Shown piece after piece: positions 1-6,215 of a stretch of DNA of 7,659 nucleotides. The notes beneath the pieces were generated by a model. That model had not been told where the DNA came from. It did not search any database and was given only the letters and a program-made list of their open reading frames with translations. Source of the DNA: an uncultured Pseudomonadota bacterium. GTDB taxonomy: Bacteria > Pseudomonadota > Gammaproteobacteria > Burkholderiales > SG8-39. The translations under genes were made by a program, and so were the position numbers. How positions within the stretch are numbered: position 1 is the first letter of the stretch; each line of letters starts with the position of its first letter. Location of the stretch: assembly GCA_903864555.1 (NCBI GenBank), contig CAIPGJ010000040.1, positions 1 to 7,659 of the forward strand, in the 5' to 3' direction.

Positions 1-2213
1 AGGTTGCAGCCACCACCCATGGCCACCGATACATCGGCCTGCGCCAGCACCGGGGCATCGTTGATGCCGTCGCCCACCATGGCCACCCGGGCACCGCCCT
101 TTTGCAGATGGCGCACATAGGCGAGCTTGCCCGCGGGATCCACGCCACCCTTGACATGGACAATGCCAAGCTGGCGCGCCACGTCTTCCACTGCGCCCGC
201 ATCGTCACCGGAGAGCAGATGGACCTTGCGGCCGAGCCTGCCCAGATCGGCGACCAGGGCCTGGGCGCCCTCGCGCAACCCATCACCCAGGCGGAACGCC
301 GCCAGCCAGCCCTGCTCGTCCCCCAGCCAGACCACGGTATGCTGGCTGTGCAGCCAGGCCACGGGCGCCGGCCTGCCATGCAATCCTGAAACATAGGCGG
401 CCCGCCCGATGCGATGAGTGCGCCCATCGATCAGGGCCTGGATGCCCTGCCCCGGCTCGTTGCGGATGGTGCCCACGCTGAGGCCGGCGGCAGCTTCGCC
501 GCTGTTGCCCGACTTGCCCGTTGCAGCCTGCGCCGTTGCCACTGAACAGAAGGCGCTGGCCAGGGGGTGTTCGGAGCTGCGCTCGAGGGCGGCAGCGATG
601 CGGGTGCAATCGGCGGCGCCCCACGGGCCGAACGTGAGTATCTCCAGCAATTGCATGCGCCCGAACGTCAGTGTGCCGGTCTTGTCCAGGATGAAATCGG
701 TGGCTGCCCCGAGCGACTCGATGGTATGTCCCCGCGCCGCAATCACTCCGCTGGCCGCCAGCTCCCCGGTGGCGACGCTCAATGCCGCGGGGGTGGCCAG
801 CGACAGCGCACAGGGACAGGTGATGATGAGCAGGGAGACGGCAATCCAGAGGGCGCGATCCGGATCGATCCTCAACCAGACCAGCGCAGCCAACACCGCC
901 GTCACCAGTACGCCGGCCACAAACACGCCCGCGGCACGCTGCGCCAGTTCGGCGAGCGGCGGACGCTCGGCCACCGCCCGGTCCACCAGGGCCACAATGG
1001 AGGACAGCACCGTCTCGGCGCCAACCCCGGTGACACGCATGACGAAGGCACTGCCCAGATTGACGGCACCGGCAATCAGCCGGCCGCCGGCCTGTTTGTG
1101 CACCGGCCGGCTTTCTCCGGTGATCACCGCTTCACTGACCTGGGCGGCGCTCAGGCCGCTGCCATCGGCCGGAATGGTTTCCCCGGGGCGGACCAGGACC
1201 AGTTCGCCCGGTTGCAGCCGTGCCACGGCCACCGATTCGGTTTCCAGGCTCTCCAGGTCGCGCACCCGGTGCGCCACTTCGGGCATCACCCGCGCAAGGT
1301 GCTGCAAGGGCCGCGCCGCACGCTGGCGTGCCAGCAGCTCCAGGTGGCGCCCGCCCAGGAGCAGGAACATGAACATGGAAACGGAATCGAAATACACCGA
1401 ACCACCACCGACCAGGGTCGACCAGGTGCTGGCGAAGAAAGCCACCGCGACACCCAGAGCCACCGGAACGTCCATTCCGGCGCGGCGACGGCGCAGGTCG
1501 GCCCAGGCCCCCTTGAAGAAAGGCGCTGCGGAATACAGCAGCACCGGCAAGGTCAGGATGAGCCCGGCCCAGCGCATCAGCTGCACGACGTCGGCCGTCA
1601 TCGTGCCCTCGTCGGCGATGTAGGTCGGGATCGCGTACATCATGACCTGCATCATTCCGAAGCCGGCGACGAACAGGCGCCACAGTGAGGCGCGGCGCGC
1701 CTCATCCTGAGCCTGGGCCTGGCGACCGGCATCGAAGGGCGAGACACGGTAGCCGACCTGGCGCACCGCGCGGAGCACGGCGCTCAACCTGACCACGTCG
1801 GGGCTCCATGCCACCGTGGCGCGATGGTCTGCGTAGTTGACCGATACCCGTACCAGCCCGGCAATGCCGTTGAGGGTCTGCTCGATCAGCCAGGCGCAGG
1901 CAGAGCAGCGTATGTCCTCCAGCAGCAGTGTGGCTTCACGATTACCGTCAGCCAGTTCGCGCACGAAGCGCGACTGCATCAGGGGGTCATCGTAGATGGA
2001 CAGATCCTCGATGGCTGCGCCACCAGACGGCAAGGCTGGCGCAGCGCTCTCACGCCACTGGTAATAGGCCGACAGGCCCCGCCCGGCTATGGTTTCGGCC
2101 ACCAGGGCACAACCGGGGCAGCACATCAGTCGCAGGCTTCCGTCTATGCAGGCCGTATAGCGCCCTTTATCCGCAGCGGCGACAGGCAGGCCGCAATGGA
2201 AACAGGATTCCAT
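1..2213 (-). CDS. ccoI: Copper-translocating P1B-type ATPase, CcoI/FixI type (3' end outside window)
   Basis: This is an inner-membrane copper pump of the type that supplies copper for cbb3 cytochrome oxidase assembly. The window holds 737 residues; roughly the last 70-100, normally the final two membrane helices, are missing. Seen in order: a Cys-rich N-terminal metal-binding segment (CFHCGLP at 4-10, MCCPGC at 30-35) typical of CcoI/FixI; an HMA domain with CSAC at 103-106; the first membrane helices from about residue 175; the actuator TGES at 365-368; the metal-site CPC at 466-468; the phosphorylation site DKTGT with Asp510; the HP motif at 549-550; and GDGIND at 714-719. All catalytic motifs are intact. 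The start at 2213 places CFHC at the extreme N-terminus, as in family members. An in-frame ATG at 2258 would add 15 residues, and neither start has a clear Shine-Dalgarno. An FNR box lies upstream. The family call is strong; the cbb3 role is inferred from the family, since no cco structural gene is visible. Confidence 0.93.
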   Translation of the reverse strand, partial: MESCFHCGLPVAAADKGRYTACIDGSLRLMCCPGCALVAETIAGRGLSAYYQWRESAAPALPSGGAAIEDLSIYDDPLMQSRFVRELADGNREATLLLEDIRCSACAWLIEQTLNGIAGLVRVSVNYADHRATVAWSPDVVRLSAVLRAVRQVGYRVSPFDAGRQAQAQDEARRASLWRLFVAGFGMMQVMMYAIPTYIADEGTMTADVVQLMRWAGLILTLPVLLYSAAPFFKGAWADLRRRRAGMDVPVALGVAVAFFASTWSTLVGGGSVYFDSVSMFMFLLLGGRHLELLARQRAARPLQHLARVMPEVAHRVRDLESLETESVAVARLQPGELVLVRPGETIPADGSGLSAAQVSEAVITGESRPVHKQAGGRLIAGAVNLGSAFVMRVTGVGAETVLSSIVALVDRAVAERPPLAELAQRAAGVFVAGVLVTAVLAALVWLRIDPDRALWIAVSLLIITCPCALSLATPAALSVATGELAASGVIAARGHTIESLGAATDFILDKTGTLTFGRMQLLEILTFGPWGAADCTRIAAALERSSEHPLASAFCSVATAQAATGKSGNSGEAAAGLSVGTIRNEPGQGIQALIDGRTHRIGRAAYVSGLHGRPAPVAWLHSQHTVVWLGDEQGWLAAFRLGDGLREGAQALVADLGRLGRKVHLLSGDDAGAVEDVARQLGIVHVKGGVDPAGKLAYVRHLQKGGARVAMVGDGINDAPVLAQADVSVAMGGGCN

Positions 2214-2301
2214 GGCTGGCTGCGGATCAGCTTGCGGAGTGTCTGCGCTTTGGTGCATTGTTTGTTGCGGTGCTTTTGATCGGGCTCCGGGAATGCAAAC
2301 C

Positions 2302-2310
2302 ATTGTTTCA
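2302..2310 (-). promoter_or_regulatory. Extended -10 of the predicted FNR-dependent ccoI promoter
   Basis: Read on the minus strand this is TGAAACAAT: a TGn extension followed by AACAAT, which matches four of six bases of TATAAT. It lies 21 bases from the near edge of the FNR box, as expected for a class II FNR promoter with no good -35. The predicted transcript starts near 2294-2295. That gives a leader of about 36 bases to the ATG at 2258 or about 81 bases to the ATG at 2213, and it excludes the in-frame ATG at 2303. Confidence 0.5.
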
Positions 2311-2328
2311 ACTCGCGGCCTGCGCTTG

Positions 2329-2342
2329 TTGATCTGCATCAA
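2329..2342. promoter_or_regulatory. FNR/ANR box, perfect consensus match
   Basis: TTGATCTGCATCAA matches the FNR/ANR consensus TTGATNNNNATCAA at every defined base. FNR-type regulators are oxygen-sensing iron-sulfur activators. The centre (2335.5) is exactly 41.5 bases upstream of an A at 2294 on the minus strand, behind an extended -10. This is the class II activator distance and points to ccoI. No -10-like sequence lies at the matching distance on the plus strand toward the lactate dehydrogenase gene. Confidence 0.85.
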
Positions 2343-2351
2343 GCGCGGGTC

Positions 2352-2379
2352 CCGGGGTCACCCCGGCCGCACTTTTTTT
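2352..2379 (+). terminator. GC-rich hairpin followed by a T7 run in the ldh leader (possible attenuator)
   Basis: CCGGGG (2352-2357) and CCCCGG (2361-2366) form a perfect 6-bp stem with a TCA loop. Six bases later comes a run of seven T (2373-2379). The T run is not adjacent to the stem, so this is not a canonical intrinsic terminator. No plus-strand gene precedes it within the window; if functional, it would act on transcripts reading into ldh. The Shine-Dalgarno of ldh starts ten bases after the T run. Confidence 0.3.
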
Positions 2380-2402
2380 CATTCACCCAAGGAGTTACCG
2401 AC

Positions 2403-3326
2403 ATGTCCCGTCATACGTCCATCGGCATCATCGGCACGGGCTGGGTGGGTTCCAGTGTCGCCATCTCCTGTCTGCACAAGGGCATCACCAATGAATTGCT
2501 GCTGGCAGATCACAAGACCGAGCTGGCCGAGGGCGAAGCCATGGACTTGCAGCACGGCTCGCCCTTCTATCCGGCCGCCAGCGTGCGCAATGCACGGGTA
2601 GAGGACATGCTGGACACCGACGCCATCGTCATTGCCGCCGGCCGCAATGGCGGCCCCGGCCAGTCACGCCTGGAACTGCTGCGTGACAATGCCGCACTCG
2701 CCCGGGAACTGGCCGGGGCACTGCGGAGCTACGCCGGCATCGTCATCATGGTCACCAACCCGGTGGATGTCCTGACCTGTGCCTTTACCCGCTACTCGGG
2801 TCTGCCACCGGAGCGGGTGATAGGCACCGGAACCATGCTGGACACGGCGCGGCTGCGCCAGGTGCTGGGCGCCCACCTGCAACTGAACCCGATATCCATC
2901 CATGCGCAGGTGGTGGGCGAACATGGGGACTCCGAGGTTACGCTGTGGTCCTCGGCGCAGGCCGGCGGCCTCCCCTTGCGCCAGTGGCCCGGGTGGGACC
3001 GGTCCGCAGAGACCCGGGTGGCCGACCAGGTCCGCCGGGCGGCCTACGAGATCATCCGGCGCAAGGGCGCCACCAACCATGCCATCGGCCTGGTGACGGC
3101 CACACTGCTGCAGTCGGTGCTGAGGGATGAACGGCGCATACTGACCGTGTCGAGAGTCCAGTCCGGCGATCCCTCCCTGCAGGACATTGCGCTGTCGCTG
3201 CCCTGCATCGTCGGCGCGGACGGTGCACAGCAGGTGCTTCAGCCGCCCATGGATGCCACCGAATCCGCCGGGCTGGCGCATTCGGCAGAGGTGTTGCGCC
3301 AGTCCCTGAAGACCTTGTTTCCCTGA
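2403..3326 (+). CDS. ldh: L-lactate dehydrogenase family NAD-dependent 2-hydroxyacid dehydrogenase
   Basis: A cytosolic enzyme of the lactate/malate dehydrogenase superfamily, 307 residues, the usual length. The NAD-binding Rossmann motif is GTGWVG at 11-16, and Asp36 at the end of the second strand indicates NAD rather than NADP. Catalytic residues are all present: Arg89 (classical Arg109), Asn119 in NPVD (Asn140), Asp147 and Arg150 in LDTAR (Asp168, Arg171), His174 in GEHGDS (His195) and Thr224 in KGATNHAIG (Thr246). GEHGDS and KGAT favour the LDH over the MDH branch. The classical specificity residue 102 (Gln in LDH, Arg in MDH) aligns with Gly83 in RNGGPGQSR, so the true substrate may be a larger or different 2-ketoacid. 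AAGGAG at 2389-2394 lies 8 bases before the ATG, supporting this start. The gene stands alone between divergent ccoI and downstream rpfE, and I could not identify its promoter. Confidence 0.88.
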   Translation: MSRHTSIGIIGTGWVGSSVAISCLHKGITNELLLADHKTELAEGEAMDLQHGSPFYPAASVRNARVEDMLDTDAIVIAAGRNGGPGQSRLELLRDNAALARELAGALRSYAGIVIMVTNPVDVLTCAFTRYSGLPPERVIGTGTMLDTARLRQVLGAHLQLNPISIHAQVVGEHGDSEVTLWSSAQAGGLPLRQWPGWDRSAETRVADQVRRAAYEIIRRKGATNHAIGLVTATLLQSVLRDERRILTVSRVQSGDPSLQDIALSLPCIVGADGAQQVLQPPMDATESAGLAHSAEVLRQSLKTLFP

Positions 3327-3340
3327 AATCCCGCGGTTCG

Positions 3341-3372
3341 GCAGATAGGCAGCCGGCAGGCTGTCTGCCTGC
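3341..3372. repeat. Overlapping inverted repeats between ldh and rpfE
   Basis: Two mutually exclusive stems can form here. GCAGATAG (3341-3348) pairs with CTGTCTGC (3361-3368), 8 bp including one G-T pair. Alternatively GCAGGC (3356-3361) pairs with GCCTGC (3367-3372), 6 bp with a 5-base loop. No T run follows either stem, so an intrinsic terminator for ldh is not supported. The second stem abuts the predicted rpfE -10 and could instead be a protein-binding or leader structure. Confidence 0.35.
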
Positions 3373-3378
3373 TAGACT
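3370..3378 (+). promoter_or_regulatory. Extended -10 element immediately before rpfE
   Basis: TGCTAGACT is an extended -10: TGn followed by TAGACT, with four of six bases matching TATAAT. It ends nine bases before the rpfE ATG, so transcription would start at or within a few bases of the start codon. No good -35 is visible at 16-18 bases upstream, as can be tolerated with an extended -10. No Shine-Dalgarno precedes the ATG, which fits a leaderless or near-leaderless mRNA. Confidence 0.5.
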
Positions 3379-3387
3379 GCGCCCCCT

Positions 3388-4440
3388 ATGCACGTTCACC
3401 TGCTTGTCCCGGATCTGCTGGGCCCGCTCACTTCCAGCACACCGCCCGGTGAACTGCGCCTGCCCGGCGCCGAACTGCTGTTTGCGCGTGGCCGGCGCAA
3501 CCGGGCAGACGTTTCCATGGAAAGCTGGTTGAAGACCCGTTATGGCCTGGACTCACCGGGCGACGCAGGCTTGGCGACCTTCAGTCTGCTGGGGGAGGGT
3601 TTGCCCCCAGGCCCCGATGCCTGGCTACGCGCCGACCCGGTTCACCTCAAGGTCGGCATGGACTCCATGATGCTGGCCGACAGCAGCCTGTGTGCGCTGG
3701 ACCCGGCAGAAGCCGAGGCACTTGCAGGACATCTGAATGCCCATTTCGGCGACAGGATGCCCCTGGTCGCCGCCGACCCGCATCGCTGGTACGTGAGGAC
3801 GGGCAGCCCGCCCGCGCTGCAAACGCATGCGCTGCCCGAAGTGCGCGGCGGCTCGATCCAGGACTGCATGCCCGAAGGCGAAGACTCGTCACACTGGCGG
3901 GCCCTGATGAATGAAGTTCAGATGGCGCTCCACGAGCATCCGGTCAACGAAGCCCGTGAATCCCTGGGGAAGTTGCCAGTCAACAGCCTGTGGTTCTGGG
4001 GCCCCGGCACCCACCAGACGCCCGAAGGCATGCCCTTTGACCTGGTGCTGGCCGATGATCCCCTGGCGCGCGGACTCGCGGCTTCCACCAACGCCAGGGC
4101 TGCGGGGCTGCCCTCCGATGCCTCGAACTGGCTGGATCACCAGGCATTGCCACTCAGCGGCCGGGTGCTCATCGTGCTCGATGCACTGCGCCCCCTGGCG
4201 GCCTACGCGGATGCCCCAGCGTGGTCGCAGGAAGCCGGCCGGCTCGAACGGGCGTGGTTCGTGCCCCTGCTGGCCGCATTGCGCGCCGGCAAACTGGGCA
4301 TGCTGAGCCTGCATGCCTGCGCGCCCGGCTGGGGCAGCACCGTGGAAGCGACACGCATCGATCTGCAGCGCTTCTGGCGCCGTGCAAAACCGCTGCAACG
4401 GCACGCGCAAAGCTCCGATGCAGGAAGCCAATCCACATGA
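3388..4440 (+). CDS. rpfE: RpfE-type conserved protein, upstream partner of recJ
   Basis: A 350-residue protein of the RpfE-type regulatory family, named after a gene in the Xanthomonas rpf cluster that also lies directly upstream of recJ. Family hallmarks visible: WLRADPVHL at about 79-87 followed by a conserved MDSMMLAD stretch at 91-98, and NSLWFWGPG at 199-207. No signal peptide or membrane segment is evident. Homologs are often annotated as phosphoglycerate mutase-like, but I see no catalytic motif supporting an enzyme activity, and the biochemical function is unknown. The start is the first ATG after an extended -10; there is no Shine-Dalgarno, so translation may begin on a leaderless transcript. 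The stop overlaps the recJ start (ATGA), so the two are cotranscribed and probably translationally coupled. The family assignment rests on these motifs plus the recJ neighbourhood. Confidence 0.75.
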   Translation: MHVHLLVPDLLGPLTSSTPPGELRLPGAELLFARGRRNRADVSMESWLKTRYGLDSPGDAGLATFSLLGEGLPPGPDAWLRADPVHLKVGMDSMMLADSSLCALDPAEAEALAGHLNAHFGDRMPLVAADPHRWYVRTGSPPALQTHALPEVRGGSIQDCMPEGEDSSHWRALMNEVQMALHEHPVNEARESLGKLPVNSLWFWGPGTHQTPEGMPFDLVLADDPLARGLAASTNARAAGLPSDASNWLDHQALPLSGRVLIVLDALRPLAAYADAPAWSQEAGRLERAWFVPLLAALRAGKLGMLSLHACAPGWGSTVEATRIDLQRFWRRAKPLQRHAQSSDAGSQST

Positions 4441-6188
4441 ATCCGGTCCTGTCCACCCGCAAGGTGCCGCTGCGTTGCGAAGACCGGCTGGCACGCGAGG
4501 GCCTGCACCCGGTGCTGGCCCGCCTGTTTGCTGCGCGCGGCGTCACCGCGCGCAGCGAGCTCGATGACGCCCTCGGGGGGCTGCTGCCACCATCGTTGCT
4601 GCTGGGCATGGAAGCCGCCGCCTCGCGCCTGGCCGATGCCATCGAAGCGCGCCAGCGCATCGTCATCGTCGCGGACTACGACTGTGACGGTGCCACTGCC
4701 TGCGCGGTCGGCATGCGTGCCCTGCGCGCCATGCGCACCAGCGATGGCCGCAGCGCCGATGTGCGCTACATCGTGCCGGACCGCTTCCGTTATGGCTACG
4801 GACTGACACCGGAAATCGTGGCGCTCGCAGCGACGCTCAAACCACAGGTCATCGTCACCGTCGACAACGGCATCGCCAGCACCGATGGCGTGGCCGCCGC
4901 CAACGCGCTGGGCATCGAAGTCATCGTGACTGATCACCACCTCCCCGGCCCGGCCCTGCCCGCAGCCAGGGCCATCGTCAATCCCAACCAGCCCGGTTGC
5001 ACCTTTCCCAGCAAGTCGATTGCGGGAGTGGGCGTGATGTTCTACGTGATGCTGGCACTGCGCGCGGAAATGCGCCGGCGCGGGCTGTTCGGGAATACTG
5101 GTGGCGACAAGGGCAGCGCGGGCGGACCAGCCCTGGCGGAACTACTCGACCTGGTGGCACTCGGAACGGTGGCCGACGTGGTGTCGCTGGACCGTAACAA
5201 CCGCATCCTGGTGACGCAGGGCTTGAAGCGCATGCGCGCAGGTCGTGCCCAGCCCGGCCTGAAGGCCCTGTTCGCCGTCGCCGGACGCGAAGCGTCGCGC
5301 GCCACCTGTTTCGACCTGGGCTTCCTGCTCGGGCCGCGCATCAATGCTGCCGGACGCCTGACCGACATGTCCCTCGGCATCGAATGCCTGATCACCGAGA
5401 ACCAGGGCAAGGCGCTGGAACTGGCTCGCACGCTGGATGAACTGAATCGCGAGCGGCGCAGCATCGAAGGCGGCATGCGCCTGGAGGCCGAGCGCATGCT
5501 GGAACAACTGGACATAGGCGAAAGCGCCTCGCTGTCGCTGTTCGACCCGGGCTGGCATCAGGGTGTGGTCGGCATTCTGGCCGGTCGCGTCAAGGAACGC
5601 TGGCACCGGCCGACGATTGCCTTTGCCCGTGCCGGCGATGGCGGCAGCGCCAGCGCGGAACTGAAGGGATCCGGGCGTTCCATCCCGGGCCTGCACCTGC
5701 GCGATGCCCTGGACCTGGTGGCCAAGCGCGAAGAAGGCCTGTTGCTGCGCTTCGGCGGGCACGCAGCCGCAGCCGGGGTCAGCATCCTCGAACGGGACTA
5801 TGCGCGCTTTGTGCCGGCCTTCGAGCAAGCGGTGCGCGACATGCTCCCGCCGGAGGCGCTGGAACGACGCGTGGAAACGGACGGCTCTCTGGAGCCGGGG
5901 TATCTGGAACTGGGCACGGTGCGCCTGCTGGAAAGCCAGATCTGGGGCCAGGGCTTCCCGCAGCCGCTGTTCTGCGATGATTTTTCGGTGGTAAACCAGC
6001 GCATTGTCGGGGATGCCCACATGAAGCTGCGCCTGAAACGCAATGAGCGTGTCATCGAGGCCATGGCCTTCAATACCCTCGAGGTGCTACCGGAACGGGT
6101 GCGCGCTGCCTACCGGGTCGCCATCAACGAATTCAACGGCGCCCAGATGGTGCAACTGGTGATCGAGCACTGGCAGCCGGCCCCCTGA
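4437..6188 (+). CDS. recJ: Single-stranded-DNA-specific 5'-3' exonuclease RecJ
   Basis: RecJ degrades single-stranded DNA 5' to 3' in RecF-pathway recombination, mismatch repair and base excision repair. At 583 residues it matches the family length (about 575). DHH domain motifs with metal ligands: ADYDCDG at 79-85, VDNG at 142-145, and DHH at 166-168; then LDLVALGTVADVV, typical of RecJ. DHHA1 region: GPRINAAGR at 299-307, HQGVVGILAGR, the GSGRS loop, and FGGH at 439-442. The C-terminal region from about residue 460 is the OB-fold domain and ends in the family-typical IEHWQP. The frame is open back to 4221, but the ATG at 4437 aligns with family N-termini and forms an ATGA overlap with rpfE. 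A weak AGGA lies 11 bases upstream, so translation is probably coupled to rpfE. Nothing suggests damage. Confidence 0.95.
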   Translation: MNPVLSTRKVPLRCEDRLAREGLHPVLARLFAARGVTARSELDDALGGLLPPSLLLGMEAAASRLADAIEARQRIVIVADYDCDGATACAVGMRALRAMRTSDGRSADVRYIVPDRFRYGYGLTPEIVALAATLKPQVIVTVDNGIASTDGVAAANALGIEVIVTDHHLPGPALPAARAIVNPNQPGCTFPSKSIAGVGVMFYVMLALRAEMRRRGLFGNTGGDKGSAGGPALAELLDLVALGTVADVVSLDRNNRILVTQGLKRMRAGRAQPGLKALFAVAGREASRATCFDLGFLLGPRINAAGRLTDMSLGIECLITENQGKALELARTLDELNRERRSIEGGMRLEAERMLEQLDIGESASLSLFDPGWHQGVVGILAGRVKERWHRPTIAFARAGDGGSASAELKGSGRSIPGLHLRDALDLVAKREEGLLLRFGGHAAAAGVSILERDYARFVPAFEQAVRDMLPPEALERRVETDGSLEPGYLELGTVRLLESQIWGQGFPQPLFCDDFSVVNQRIVGDAHMKLRLKRNERVIEAMAFNTLEVLPERVRAAYRVAINEFNGAQMVQLVIEHWQPAP

Positions 6189-6196
6189 CCGGCTGC
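6173..6196. terminator. Strong stem-loop over the recJ stop codon, convergent gene boundary
   Basis: GCAGCCGG (6173-6180) and CCGGCTGC (6189-6196) form a perfect 8-bp GC-rich stem. The 8-base loop contains the recJ stop codon. The stem lies between convergent recJ and the minus-strand methyltransferase-like gene, whose stop is 20 bases away. No T run follows on either strand, so it may serve as an RNA 3'-end stabiliser or a Rho-assisted end rather than an intrinsic terminator. Confidence 0.4.
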
Positions 6197-6215
6197 AGGA
6201 CCGATGAGGTGCGGA

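Noticed and set aside
418..1688. Long plus-strand open frames (418-1623 and 567-1688) opposite ccoI
   Set aside because: They lie entirely antisense to the ATPase, which carries every P1B motif in its own frame. Their translations are low-complexity Arg/Ala/Ser- or Gln/Gly-rich text typical of high-GC antisense frames.
2259..2303. In-frame ATG at 2303 as the ccoI start
   Set aside because: It lies inside the predicted -10 and upstream of the predicted transcript start, and the extra residues do not resemble CcoI N-termini.
2403..3326. Malate dehydrogenase as the identity of the 307-residue dehydrogenase
   Set aside because: The specificity arginine of MDH is absent (Gly83), and GEHGDS and KGAT signatures favour the LDH branch; a wider 2-hydroxyacid specificity remains open.
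4221..4436. N-terminal extension of recJ from the ATG at 4221
   Set aside because: It would overlap rpfE by over 200 bases. The extension is Arg/Ala-rich and unlike any RecJ N-terminus, while the ATG at 4437 fits the family and the ATGA overlap.
4203..4940. Minus-strand open frames of 200-290 residues over rpfE and recJ (3889-4494, 4203-4940, 5142-6020)
   Set aside because: They overlap strongly supported genes on the other strand, show no recognisable motif, and have compositions expected from GC-rich shadow frames.
5086..5136. Gly/Ser-rich insertion in RecJ (around GNTGGDKGSAGG) as a possible inserted element
   Set aside because: It is a short in-frame loop between conserved RecJ blocks where family members vary in length; no repeats or target-site duplication are visible.
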